Notes under the pieces: generated by a model | Databases searched by the model: none | Told to the model about the DNA's origin: nothing | What the model saw: the letters and a program-made list of their open reading frames with translations, nothing else | In this document: positions 11,765 through 23,875 of the stretch, piece after piece | How the letters are laid out: each line of letters opens with the position of its first letter | Numbering within the stretch: the stretch's first letter is position 1 | Position numbers and translations under genes: made by a program | NCBI GenBank assembly: GCA_037126765.1 | Contig: JBBCBC010000025.1 | Coordinates: 13,857,639-13,921,638 of the forward strand | DNA: 64,000 bases | Direction: 5' to 3' | From: Stenogyne calaminthoides | Taxonomy: Eukaryota; Streptophyta; Magnoliopsida; Lamiales; Lamiaceae

Positions 11765-14700
11765 ACAATGAAAATCAAAAATAAATCAGAAGAACAAAGT
11801 CTTCAGTCTTCTTCCACTTCATCCTCTGGCACTTCCAGGTTGAACATCCCGCAGTATCTCTTCTTCAGTTCATCCATTGCCTTGATGATATCGGGGTTGT
11901 TTCTGTTAGGGCCTATTTGGATGGCATCTTGGGCAATTTCTCGAGAAATATTTCGCTTCATTCACATAGCCATTTTCAAACTGGGAGAGGGTACATGTAT
12001 GGACAGGGCTACTATCTTATCTGCGTGTTTCCTTCATCCGCCATGTTGATCCAACTTTGCGGTATTTAGGATAGAATGTCGATGAAAGTACTCAATGAAG
12101 GCTTCATTCTTATCAAAATTTGCTCCCCTCCATTCTATCGAGAATCTCATAATAGAACCGAAAGTTCTCTTGATCTCTTCCCATGCATCATTGAATCAGA
12201 TAGGCATCCACTTGTCAATGTCGCGGCCCTTACGAAGTCTTTTCCGTACCCCTCCTTTTTGCTTAAAAACTTTTTAAAACCACCTCTTCTTTTTTCTCGC
12301 TTCTTCTTCTTTCTTCTTCCGATCGATTGGAACACTGGCCCGAGGCGTTAGATCTTCTTCTCTTTTTCAATCAAGAGCTTTTGATTTTTCTTGGTATTGA
12401 AGACTTCTTTCTGAGTTTTAGTTTCTTCCTTTTCAGCTTCTTCCCCAGATTCTTCGAATTCCATTATCAACTTCCTCTGAGTAGGTTTTGAAATTTTAGC
12501 TCTTTTCTTCTTTTCTTGTTCCACGAATCAATGACCTTTCTCTTTTCGTGTCCGACTTGCTCTTCACCGGGTTTGCTTGTCTCAATCATCCTTCTATCAC
12601 TCTTTTTTTTTCACCAATTACTTCTGAATGGTTTGCTCGGATGTTTGAGTGAAGGTAGGTTTTTTCGCTTCTTTGAACTTCGGTTTCTCGGGCTTCAATC
12701 TCACTTAAGAAATCCAAAATTTTCTTTCCTTGACTTCTTTTTTTAGCCTTTCTCTCCAAGGTTTGTGCCAACAACTCACTTAATTTGCCACGAGGCCTTT
12801 CCCCTTTTGGCACCATACCTTGGGAGTAGTTAGTCGATCAAATATCCATATAGTATTGCTCCTTGCCCATACTTGTGTCTCGCCCCGCTTAACCGATCAT
12901 GCTCATCCTCTAGCCTCATCATGTAATTCTTGGCCATTGAGAATTGATCTGCGAGTGGAGCAAACTGCTTTGAGAACACTTCATGCATCATGTCTGTCAT
13001 CTTGGTCATGAGAAGGGAGCCCATTTCCTCAACAGCTGTCTTGATTAGCTGATCATTCTTCTCAATCAGTTTAACTTCAAGGTAAGCAGTTCTGGTTTGA
13101 TACCTTTGCTCCATCTCTGCATTTAGCTCAGTTTTGACTACATCAATCTTTCCTTCCAAAGTAGTCATTTTATCTGCAAGAGTTATTTGTAGTTGCAGCA
13201 TGTCTGAAGATGAACTCAGATTTTCCGGCTTTTGAGATTGGCTTGCCAAGGTTTCTTCAATTTGAGTCACTTTCTCCACCATTGGCACCACCTTCTCCAA
13301 TTTATCCAGGATAGGACTGAAATCAATTTCTGGAGGCAAAATAATTGTCTCCAACTGAACTGGTTGCTCCAATTGAGCCTCATTCTGCATATCATACATA
13401 ACATATTTAAAGATAGGAACTTCAATAGCTTTGACATAATGTATAATAGTGCCAAAAGATACCTGAAGAGTGCTAACTTCATCACCGAGGATGTGTGATA
13501 TCGATCCAGGCAAAGATCGTTGTCCTTCTCCATCCGACTTTTAGTCTCTTTTTTCTTTCTCGATGATCATCCCGAGGTTCCTTCTCCCCCTCAGATTGCC
13601 TTTCTGCATCACCTCCCTGATCTCCATCTTTGTTCTGATCATGAGAACTTAATGCATCTACTATTTCAGTATCTTTCCTTTCAACTAACTTATTTTTCAC
13701 CAATTCATCAAAGTCAGCAGCTTTCATCCTGAGCTTTGTCTTTCTGAAGCCTGAGAATTGATCGAGCATTTATCTCAAGATTCCACCACTCTTCTCCTCT
13801 GTATGATGCGATGTTCAACATTTTCGGAAGTGTTTGATTCAGGATGTATACTGTCGTTCTGAGCCTGAAGAGCATATCCTGAAGGTCAGGATAAACATTT
13901 AGCTCTCGGTATCGGTCGGGATGAACCGTTAAAAACCTTTCCGCCATTCGGTCTCTTGGCTTCTCCCCTTCTTCAATCTTGGGCTTTCGGGATGTTTTGC
14001 TCAGATTGTACAAGTTCAAGTGTTGATGGATCAAGAAAAGGTTCATTCAGAAGCGTATCCAAGTTCAACAATTCACGAGGTTGGACCGATCCAAGTCTGT
14101 ATTACGGTATTTCTTGATGAGAGATCCGAGGTCCCTTGAAGATTTCTTGAGAGATTTTTATGCGAGCTCGAGAGATGTTTCAAGTACCTCGAGAAAAAAC
14201 GCTCCTCGGTTTCTTGCTCCTGCACATTTGTCACTACGTGAGCAAGAACCTGAAGTGGAGATTTCAACCCTTGCTGGCCTTCAGGTTGAGTTTCTTCAGT
14301 TTCACTGGCCTCCTTTTCCGCAATTGTTTGAAGCCTTCGCGCTTCCACGAGGAGACAATGCTTTTTCTTGATTTCTCACCTTTCTCTCTTTTAATTTGCA
14401 TCAGGGCTTTCCCCTAGCTTGTTTGGCTTCTTCATTAGTTGTCTCAGTGGATTTATGAGAAGTCTATCTTGTTTCCCTGACTTGCTCCACCACTGTTGTA
14501 TCTTCCTCAGTTTCCTCTTCGGTAGTCTCCTCCTAAGACTCGGTGTTTTTCTCTTTCTTTCCTCTCAAAGTCTTCTTCGTTGGTTTGAACATGATTTTTG
14601 ACTTTGGAAAGGAAGTGAAATAAAAAAAATGTCCTCCTCTTTCTCAAGACGTTTCCAAGATAAATGCAATCTTGGTTGCATGTAGAATTTTTCCCTTGAT

Positions 14701-15353
14701 AACTCTGAGCCATTCACCTTTTGAATTTGTTTGGCTTGATCACTCACCACCTTGATCAAATAGTGCAACCAATTGAATGTCGTAGTAGGTGAATCTTCAA
14801 TCGCCGCCATTAAATTTTTAACTTAAGGCGTGCTTATCTGTTCGAAATTACCAGATCTACTCATGATGCATTTGCTTACAATATCCAACAATACTCGATA
14901 TTTAGGCTTCAAATGCCTCTTATTCAAAGTAGCTTCAAACTTTACCGGATGCTCAGTAATTTTATCCAAATACTCTTGTTCCCTACCCATCATATATACC
15001 GTAGGGTCTTCACCTCTATCACTTAACTCATATATGGCATTCAGATTCTTATGAATAATATATAATTCCCTAACAAAATCCACATATTTTGTACTATGTT
15101 CCAAATGCAACACCATAATCTTAGACTCTATGCAATTTTTGTCATCCAATTGCATATTAGAAACAAACTCAATTACCTCCTTGGCATATTCAGCATCTGG
15201 TTGATTTGCGACCAGACAAGTAAGCTTTGTCATACGAATCATATGCAACGCCTCCTCCTCGTGAGGTGCATTGGATGTGCTTTCCAGTGAAACAACATTT
15301 TTGTACCATGGTTTGTTGGAAATGGTGAGTTTGTCGTATATAGAGAGTGTCAT
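11765..15353 (-). pseudogene. Additional ORF of the Sirevirus, downstream of pol (broken)
   Basis: Same sense as gag-pol, where Sireviruses carry an envelope-like or unassigned ORF. The best-preserved blocks are 15353-14823 (176 residues starting MTLSIYDKL), 14810-14565 (starting MAAIEDSP) and 13513-12830 (about 227 residues, heptad-like and probably coiled coil). The rest is Lys/Glu-rich and the last block ends in an acidic EVPEDEVEED-like tail, best read in the second copy at 24138. I see no signal peptide and no clear membrane segment, so an envelope role is not supported by what can be read. Many stops and shifts coincide with CG/TCG words where the other copy has CTG or CAG. Function unknown. 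Confidence 0.6.
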
Positions 15354-15969
15354 TTTTGGTGATTTTGAGTGAAGGGTTTTTTAGATAAGAGATTTTTGGG
15401 TAATCGAAGGTTTTGAAGCAGAGGGCTTGTGAGGACGAAGACCTTTTTGAAATAGGGCTTGAATGGAGTCTTTGTAATGGATATAGGATTTTGATTTATG
15501 GAAAATCGCGTAGATGAAGGTTTTGACGGTCAAGATTAAAAACCGACTAAAACGGGTATTTGAAAGGACGGTTTCGCAAGTACTTAGCCGCCAATTTATC
15601 CATATTGGTGATTAATGAACAGTGCATTTAATTACTGTTCCTGCAGACCATTGACTTTCCTCGTGGATTTCAAAGGTCCCGCCCAATTATTTCTTCAGAT
15701 GTTTTGTCATTTATTGCCAATGATTACTGAGATTCAGATAGACAATAAATGTGGTGCATGAGTAAATACTTCTTCAGACTAATTTTCTCCATCAGTCTTA
15801 CTGAGTTTTGACCTTGATAAAATGTCAGTATAATACTGAGTACTGAACTTCAGGATAACTGAGTTTCCCAAGACTCAGTGTTCAGGACTCTCAATTTTAT
15901 CCTGAGTTTTTCAGTAAAAACCTGAGAAAACTTCATGCATCTGAAAACCTTCAATTTTTCAGATTTGCT

Positions 15970-16773
15970 TTATTCACCTGGATCCAACATACCTAATTCA
16001 ACTGATAGTTCCTGAAATCTTGATTCAGCCAAAGGTTTAGTCAAGATATCAGCTCTCTGTTTATCAGTATGAATTTTCTCCATTCTGATGTCTTTCTTCT
16101 CAACATGATCTCTGATGAAGTGATGTCTGATATCAACATGCTTACATCTGGTGTGCAATACAGGATTTTGTGTAATAGCAATTGCACTATTATTATCACA
16201 AAATATAGGTACTTCATTGGCTATAATCTTATAATCCCTCAATTGTTGTCTGAGCCAAAGAATCTGTGCACAACAGCTTCCTGCAGCCATGTATTCAGCT
16301 TCAGTAGTACTGGTTGCTACTGAGGTTTGTTTCTTTGAAAACCATGATATCAGTTTACTTCCAAGAAATTGACAAGTTCCTGTGGTAGACTTCCTGTCAA
16401 TTCTACATCCTCCATAATCAGCATCTGAATAACCAGTTAATTCAAGGTTATCATCAGCTGGATACCATAATCCTCTATTCACAGTGCCTTTAAGATATTT
16501 CAGAATCTTTTTGGCAGCCTACATGTGACTAGCCTTAGGATTAGCTTGGTATCTTGCACATATCCCAACAGCAAATGTTATATCAGGCCTACTTGCTGTG
16601 AGATATAGCAGTGATCCAATGACCCCTCTATAATCAGTGTGATTTACTGATTTGCCTTCAGGATCAGGATCCATCTTATAGTTAGTATTCATGGGAATTC
16701 AAACTGCATTGCAATTTTGTACTCCATACTTTGCAATCAGATCTCTGGTGTATTTTGCTTGATTGATGAATAT
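15970..16773 (-). pseudogene. Sirevirus RNase H with the end of reverse transcriptase
   Basis: The readable 3' block (16482-15970, 170 residues) contains GYSDADYGG, DRKSTTGTCQFLG, SWFSKKQ, STTEAEY and ADILTKPL, the signature order of copia RNase H with its catalytic Asp, Glu and Asp. Upstream, 16773-16483 continues reverse transcriptase and the linker (YLTASRPDITFAVG), interrupted by TGA and TAG stops. One is a TAG where the family usually has Gln (CAG). It degrades the RNA strand during reverse transcription. Confidence 0.8.
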
Positions 16774-17799
16774 TCATTCCTTAGTTTGTTTCACCTGAAG
16801 TCCAAGAAAGAAATTCATCTCACCCATCATTGACATCTCAAACTTTCCTTTCATCAGAGTAGAAAACTTTTCACACAACTGATGATTTGGAGATCCAAAT
16901 ATGATGTCATCCATATAGATCTGAACTAGTAAAATATCCTTTCCATCTTCTATCCTGAACAAAGTCCTATCAACAGTTCCTTTGATAAAACCATGGTCAG
17001 TAAGAAACTGAGAAAGGGTATTATACCATGCTCGGGGTGCTTGCTTAAGACCATACAAGGCTTTCCTGAGCCTGTAAACTTGGTCATTCTGACAAAATCC
17101 TAGAGGTTGTTCCACATATACTTCCTCCTTAAGCACACCATTCAGAAATGCACTTTTCACATCCATCTAATAGACTGTGAATTTCACGTGGGCAGCATAT
17201 GCAAGAAACAATCTGATGGCTTCTAGTCTTGCAACAGGTGCAAAGGTTTCATCATAATCCAAGCCTTCTTCTTGGGAATAACCTTGTGCAACTAGTCTTG
17301 CCTTGTTTCTCACAATGTTGTTGTTTTCATCACTCTTATTCTTGAACACCCACTTAGTTCCAATCACATTGTGCCTTTTGGGTCTGTCCACTAGCTCCCA
17401 AACTTCATTCCTTGTGAACTGATTCAATTCTTCTTGCATAGCAACAATCCAGAATGAGTCTTGTAGAGCTTCTTCAATCTCAGTAGGTTCCTTTTCTGAT
17501 AGAAAATAGCCGAATAAAGCACTTTCACCATGGAACCATCTTGTCTTTACTCCTTCTGATAGATCACCCACAATCTGATTTGTAGGATGACTATCCAACC
17601 ATTTTCTCCTGGATGTTCCCCCTTCAGTAGTGTCCTCAACATCAGAAATGTTAGGTTCAGACAGTTCATCAAATTCAGGGAATAACAGAAAAGGAGAAAG
17701 AGAATCATCTTCCTCAGGGGAAATTCCATTCAGAACATTGTCAGAGACATTTGTTCCCCCTTGGTTGATAGATTCAGAGTTTGCCTCAGATGTGACCAC
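16774..17799 (-). pseudogene. Sirevirus reverse transcriptase, one internal stop
   Basis: The domain starts with WIVAMQEELNQF, then KWVFKNK, ARLVAQGYSQEEGLDYDETF, MDVKSAFLNG, ALYGLKQAPRAWY and the catalytic MDDIIFG, a variant of YVDD. A single TAG between FTVY and MDVKSAF splits it at about 17166. The position is normally Gln, so this is one C-to-T change at a CAG codon. Apart from that stop the domain reads well. Confidence 0.85.
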
Positions 17800-17958
17800 A
17801 TCTTCATCGGCATTACATACCTGAGTCTGAACTGGTGTATGTTCAGATTGGTCAACTTCAGTGTGTTGGCTTTCCTTCAGTGAAGAATTTTCATCCTGAG
17901 TCTCACCATCCTGAGTTTTTTCATCCTGAACTTCTTTGTCTGAGTCTGATTCACTCCA

Positions 17959-18800
17959 TTAATATAAAGTGACTGACTTCTTCTTTTCAGGTTCAGATGA
18001 TTTCTTTTTCAGGCTAAGTCTGGTGATTCTCTTAGTCAGTTCTCCTGAGTCATGTTCCTGTTTCTTCTGAACACAAGTAGATTCATAAAAAACAACATGA
18101 GGTGTTTCTTCCACAATAAGAGTCCTACAGTTGTAAACTCTGAAGGCTTTACTAACTTCAGAATATCCTAAGAATATCCCTTCATCAGCTTTGCTATCAA
18201 AAGTTTTCAACTGATCTTTACCATTATTGTGTATGAAACACTTGCAACCAAACACACACAAGAAAGAAACAAGAGGCTTCCTTTCATTCCACAGCTCATA
18301 TGGAGTTTTTCCTTGATTCTTGGTCAAGATGGATGCGTTTCCGAGAGTAGAATGCGGTGTTGATAGCCCAAATTTCAAAATCTCTTAGGAATATCACCAA
18401 AGAATCATTGTTCTTTTGACTTCTTTTCGTAGTCCTATTTCTTCTTTCAAAGAACACCATTCATTTGTGGGGTCCTTGCAACGGTGATGTTTCATGGGTT
18501 ATTCCATTTCTTCGCACAATAATCGATATGATATGATTGATAAACTTCGGTTCCTTTATCCGATCCGATCTTGGCCACACTTTCGGATTCTTTTTCAAGA
18601 TCGAGCCTTTTCATTATTTCGGCGATTTTATGCGAGTCTCCTTCTTACTAAGTAAAAAATATGACTCATGTGTATCTAGAGTAGTCATCAACTACCACAA
18701 GTGTATATTTCCCGCCATTTTGTGCTTCTGTGTGTATTCTTGGACCAAAGAGATCCATATGTAACGATTGCGAAAGATTCGTCATTAGAAACATCTACTT
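17959..18800 (-). pseudogene. Sirevirus integrase (C-terminal part readable)
   Basis: A 139-residue block at 18378-17959 carries KTPYELWNERKP, FGCKCFIHNNG, KADEGIFLGYSEVSKAFRVYN and ETPHVVF, the usual C-terminal region of copia integrase. The catalytic core upstream (18380-18800) should lie in frame but is scrambled: no DDE frame stays open and many CG-containing words replace expected ones. This is one of the patches described in the findings. Confidence 0.75.
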
Positions 18801-19035
18801 TGCTTTTGAAAGATGCTCGATTTGTTTTCCTTTCGTGGGCATCACAAACATGATCTTTCTTGAACACTTCATTTGGTAACCCCCCCTCACAAGTGCTAAT
18901 CTTACAAGTTTGTTCGAGTTTTAAAGTTTAAGTGATTAGGTCTTTTGTGCCACAAACCAACCGGGTATCATTGGAACTTTTTGCAACCAAACATGTATCT
19001 TTAGGATATAATTTCCAATCAGCAAGATACACATT

Positions 19036-19400
19036 TCATTTTCTAGTACCAGTCAGTAAAATTTTCTGTGAAGTATTGTGTTTCACATAACATAAGTTCT
19101 TTGAGAACTCAACCTTTGAATCCTTTGTCACGAAATTGGTGATAGAAAGCAAGTTATGCTTTAAACCAAACACATATGAAACACCATGGATATGAACAGA
19201 ATCAACTTCAAGAGTTCCATATCCCCGGTTTGTCTTTTGAGTTGTCTCCAAATGTGATCTCGAGGGCCTTTTTGCTCAACATAGTCGGTGAGTAGTTGCT
19301 TATATCTCGTCATATGTCTTGAACATCCACCGCCCGGATACCATACAAAGAAAGGTGCCAATTTATTTCCACTCATCAGTCTTATGTTGTATTCATCCAA
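19036..19400 (-). pseudogene. Sirevirus protease and pre-integrase region
   Basis: On the minus strand, GCSRHMT follows WYP. Copia proteases here read WYLDSGCSRHMTG, so the catalytic Asp region is altered to Pro-Gly-Gly. A frame change leads into YGTLEVDSVHIHGVSYVFGLKHNLLSITN and FSKNLCYV, typical of the GAG-pre-integrase segment. It would cleave the Gag-Pol polyprotein if intact. As read it cannot be active. Confidence 0.7.
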
Positions 19401-19485
19401 ATTTCAAAAGGTTCTTTTCCTTTTCCCCTGAAAAAACAAATCGGTTTTTAGGTACCCATTTAGTGTAGGGTCCTACCAGTTAGTT

Positions 19486-20780
19486 ATTCCTTTTGGAACC
19501 TAAATCGCCCGATAACTCTAATTACTTTAGAGTGGTGATTTATCTCCCATAAACATCTACATACACATTCACTACCCTGGGTGCCTTGGCATACCTTGTG
19601 TACGAAATGTAGTTTTAGATGAGCATGAGCCTTAGAGAGTTCTTCTTGGGTTCGGGCTTTTTGTTCAAGTGCCTTAGCTTTTGGTGCAACCGGGTCTCTG
19701 TCTCTGTGACTTGGGTTCAGGAAACCTTTACCCTTAGACAAGTGGGGTTTAGGTTGCCTGTACTGAAATCGAGTCTTTCAGTAATCTAAGGACTTGTTCT
19801 TTTCAGTTGAGAATATCTCTGCTGAGTGTTTCTCTTCTGAAAATTCCTCGATGGTTCAGTCTTGAGATCTCTTGAGTTGGTATTCTTAGCACGAGGCTTT
19901 GAAGAAATCTTGGCCCGAAAATTTTCTCTTCGAGTGTTCGGGTTTTCTAGCATTTTCCGAGGTTTGGACTTTCTTCCTAAACCTTGAGTTTTTTCCGAAA
20001 CCATAAGTCCTTTACCCTTGTCTAAAACTCTGGGCTGTTCTTCAGTAAGAAGATTAGATGCCACTGGTTTAACAAAGACAGTCTTGGTGCTACTAGAAGC
20101 AAAGATTGAAGAAGACCTTGTGAGGTTCCCCTGGAATGTATCCCAATCCATCTTTTATAGTTCTTGTGTCTTTGATAACTCAATTTCATCTATTACTTTA
20201 GATGCGTAATTCAATAGAGCTAACTTTCTCTGCAAGACTATCCTCACATTTCTTTAGAGTTTCATGCTTCTCAAAGAGGTCATTGAACTTCGAGTTCGAT
20301 AATTTGAATCTCTTTAGTGGATTTCTCTAATTTTCCATTCGGGATCTCTATCACCTTCTTTTTTTTCGAGAGTTGTACTTTCAAAACATCCGGTTCATCA
20401 AGAGTTCCCATTAATTGAGAAGTGATCTCAAAGATTTTTAGAGTCTTTCCACTTGATTCTCGTGATCGGTTCCTTTGTTACGCTCTTGAGTTTCAAATGA
20501 GTAGTTCTTGTAAACGAATAATCCTTCATAAGATTCTCAAACGAATCCATCGAGGGCAAATTTATCATTTTACAGTTGAACTTGAGAACTCATGTGCTTG
20601 TGTAGGAGCAACAACAAGAGATAGAAAAAATTTACCTCCTCCGCCCATAAGGCAGACATCATCACATCGCATCGTTCGAGAAAAATCTCATCGAGGAACT
20701 GAAACCTTCTTCGGAATGTTCTTCCTCTTTCGCAATCATAGCTTTCTTCTTTGGAGATCTTCTGTCTCTCTCATTTCTTT
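19486..20780 (-). pseudogene. Degraded Sirevirus gag-pol junction
   Basis: Minus-strand open blocks at 20151-19786 and 19741-19484 are Lys/Arg-rich, for example DWDTFQGNLTRSSS, then SKGKGFLNPSHRD. They occupy the interval between the gag zinc knuckle and the protease. Frames shift often and CG-rich words are common. No domain can be assigned with confidence. Confidence 0.45.
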
Positions 20781-20799
20781 TTTTTAGCTTTTCACCAGA

Positions 20800-21829
20800 C
20801 GGTCATATTAAAAGTGACCTTTCTTCTGACAGTTGTAGCATCTGTTGGTATCATCATCCTGATCACTTTCCTCCTTGGTCTTGGAGTCCTTCTTCTTGGA
20901 TGAGGATCCTTCAACTTTTCGGGTCCTTCTTTTTTCTCGGTGAATCATCCTCAACTTCTAAGTTTCTCTTGTACCTGTGATTCCTGTAGTATTTCTTATA
21001 TTTTCCATATCTGTTATTGAGTCTTTCAAACCTCCTTGCCATCAGTACTAGCTTATCCTCTTGCTCATCCTGATTTCTGGCAAGTGAGTTTTCAGACTCT
21101 CTAGCTTTACAGGTTTTCTCTTTGGCTTTAAAAGCCACACTCTTGCTAGAAGAATCATCTTTGCTGTCAGATTTCTTAGTTTTCTTGTCAATCACAAACT
21201 CATAAGCTTTCAGTTCAGAGAAAACTTGTTGGTATGTCATGGAATCAATATTTTTGGTGTTTTCAATCACCACAACATGTATATCCCATTTCTTAGACAA
21301 TCCTTTAAGAATTTTCAGTGCCACTTCTCTCTGTGGGTATCTTTTCCCAAGAGCACTCAGATCATTCATGATGCTAGTGAATCTGACCTCAAGTTTGTCA
21401 ATGGACTCACCATCTTCCATTTCAAAGCCATCAAAATTTCCAATAGCAACAGAAAGTTTGTTTTCCTTGATATGATCTGTGCCTTGACACATAACAACAA
21501 GTGTGTCCCATATTTCTTTTGCAGTTTCACAGTGAGAAATCATCCCCATAACACCATCATCAATAGTGCTATACAAAGTATCTTTAGCAATGTAGTCGAT
21601 TGACTAACTTTTCTCATCGAGTCGGGTTGGTCATCGGGTTTAGGAAATTCATCCCCAGGATCATTTCTCTCAAGATCGGTGATTCGGGATTTACAACAGT
21701 AAATTTGAATAGTCCTTCAGAAACCACTCTCCACATTCTTTCATGTTTTGAATACAGATGAGCCTGCATTCTCAGTCTCCATAGGTCATAGCTCTCAACA
21801 GAGAACATAGGGAGTTTATTAGAAGGCAT
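20800..21829 (-). pseudogene. Sirevirus gag
   Basis: The N-terminal block 21829-21614 begins MPSNKLPMF and includes SYDLWRLRMQAHL, the usual copia gag start. The main block 21576-20911 includes SHCETAKEIWDTLV, ESIDKLEVRFTSIMNDL and LKILKGLSKKWDI. A CCHC knuckle start, RCYNCQKKGHF, is at about 20850-20815 but the last Cys is not in frame. Frameshifts lie at about 21610 and about 20910. Gag forms the particle that packages the RNA. Confidence 0.8.
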
Positions 21830-21939
21830 GATGACTGAGCCTTGTAAGATATCAGCAAACAGATCTATTTAGTAGACCACCAAAGTTTTTCAAACAAAAA
21901 GAGTATATTTACCAAAACAAGTGGTCAAAATGAACCACC

Positions 21940-21952
21940 GCTTTCGATACCA
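21940..21952 (-). other. Primer binding site, initiator tRNA-Met type
   Basis: Minus-strand TGGTATCGAAAGC lies two bases inside the 5' LTR. The usual copia site is TGGTATCAGAGC. The difference (CAGAG to CGAAAG) is of the same kind as the CAG/CGA exchanges elsewhere in the element. Confidence 0.75.
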
Positions 21953-21954
21953 CT

Positions 21955-23875
21955 TGTTGGTCCGGTCTTAACGAAGTCTCACACGTGTATGGGGGAATAC
22001 ACGTGTTCAGTGATTTTACAAACTTTTTCTTCACTGAGGTCAGATGGGTCAAGTTATCCTGATATTTTTGTCCTGAGAAGCACGGATTGCCCTGAGTCAA
22101 AGTCTACTGAGACAATGATCATGAGCTGCTTTCAGAAGCTTCAGATTAGCCCAACTGATCCTAAATTTATCAGAGATCCTGAGGAGCTTGGATCGGATAA
22201 TTATCTTCTTGAACACTTCAAGAGAGTTAGTTCAATTTGGTAACTATCTGTTCTAGCTACTCAAGTGTGCTAATGGTTGGCCCTAAGTTTATACTCTTTT
22301 TAGCTTTTTTTGAAATATCTTCTTCCTTTAATAAAACAAAGTGATTAAATTTGTGACCAATTTTATGCGATTCAATTGGATTGGTTCCAATGAATATCGA
22401 TGAAATATGCTTTTCAAATGAAAAACATGTACCGATAAAATGCGCGACATAAAGCAAACAACACAACAATTATAGTGGTTCGAGACTCAAGCTCCCACGT
22501 CCACTCTCTCTCGATCTTGTGAGAAATTCTTAACCACTTCCTAAAGCTTTGGGCTAACTCACTATAGCTTACTCACTTTTTCTACCTTGAGTTTTCTCGG
22601 GCCGACTCACCGCACTTACTAACTCAAACACATACAAGTGTTCGGACTACCACAAGTAGCTTACTAACTTCTTCTCTAGAGTTTTTTCGGCTAACTCATC
22701 GTAGCTTACTCACTCTTTACAACTCTAACTCACCAACAAAAAACACACACAAACTACCTTAACAAAGGGTTTGGGTTTTTGGGTTGGTTTCAACTAGGTA
22801 TGAGATATCCTTTACAATAAGAACTAATGCAAAGGCTAGGATATCTCTTCTAAGCTTTGGATATATCTATCAATCTAGGCTTAGAATAGTGAGCTCTCTC
22901 CAATGTGAAACACTTGGGAAATTCTAGAGTTTTCGAGTGCTTCAATTTGCAATAATACGAATGAGCTCTTGAGTTGCTTTGAAATTTCCCATAACCTCTC
23001 AATGTAAAGGGTCACTGGTATTTATAGGCAACTTCACCAAGGTCACTCTTTGAAAAAACTATCCGTTGGAAGAGATAGCTTTATGAGTTTCCTCTTCTGG
23101 TGTTTGATGAACGACTATTTTTAGGGTTTGAACACTCCCTTGCATGTTTTAGGAAATATGCAGTCATGTAGTCAATCACCAATTTTTGCAGTCTGGAACT
23201 TAGTACTACTGACATAATTGAGGGTCCTGTCGCTTTCAGTGTCAGTGAAGTACAGTGTTGTCTTCCTCTGATTGGTTCTTGTCTTCAATGAATGTAGACA
23301 AACAAAAAGACTCTTTTTGGTCAATCTCTCGTAATGAGACAACCTTAAACAACACTTAGACTTAGTTCCTTTTGTCTGCACTAGAATGTTTTGGGCAATA
23401 TCTACTTTTCTGAACATGTGCGTTTTTCTCAGTTTTGTAGTCTTCAGATAGATATTATTCAGTGCCTCTGAACATTCGAGTTATCTTGAGTATTCAATAT
23501 CTTCTCGAAGTCTTCAAGAATAATGAGTCTTGATGTCTTCAACAACTTCTTGAGTCTTGATGTCTTCAAAGAACTTCTTGAGTCTTGATAATATCCGAGT
23601 CTTCATTTTTCTCAAACATCTTGAAGACTTTTTGAACATTGGTTCTCACGATTCTTGATTCTCATCGATTCTTTAGTTACTCAGTACCTTATGAGTTCTT
23701 CAGTAACTTCAAGATCTAACCTGATCTATATCTGCTAACTATACATTGTGCAGATATCTTCTTGAACAATTTATGCTAAAACCTGACTCAGACTATCAAG
23801 ATTATCCTGAACATGTCATACTTATGGGTTTTTGGGATCTAATCAAAACTTCTTTATTAAATTCATCTCCCAACA
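21955..23875 (-). repeat. Sirevirus 5' LTR (right copy), shared with a second element
   Basis: The copy is 1921 bp with ends TGTTGG and CCAACA. TATA box complement at 23019-23026. It has a primer site on its left and a polypurine tract on its right (from 23876). It is therefore the 5' LTR of the left element and the 3' LTR of the right one. Confidence 0.85.

Larger units (their letters stand above)
9577..23875 (-). mobile_element. Ty1/copia Sirevirus-type LTR retrotransposon
   Basis: A 14.3-kb element on the minus strand. The 5' LTR is at 21955-23875, then come a primer site, gag, protease remnant, integrase, reverse transcriptase, RNase H, a 3.5-kb extra ORF, a polypurine tract and the 3' LTR at 9577-11537. 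Both LTRs start TGTTGG and end CCAACA. The SIRE/Maximus lineage is inferred from the reverse-transcriptase words MDDIIFG and EMSMMGEMNFFLG and from the extra ORF after pol. It is not functional as read: frameshifts and stops interrupt every domain. Position 23875 is followed by a second polypurine tract and the body of another copy, so the 5' LTR is shared. Confidence 0.88.

Noticed and set aside
12076..14417. Many plus-strand frames
   Set aside because: Antisense shadows of the minus-strand extra ORF of the Sirevirus.
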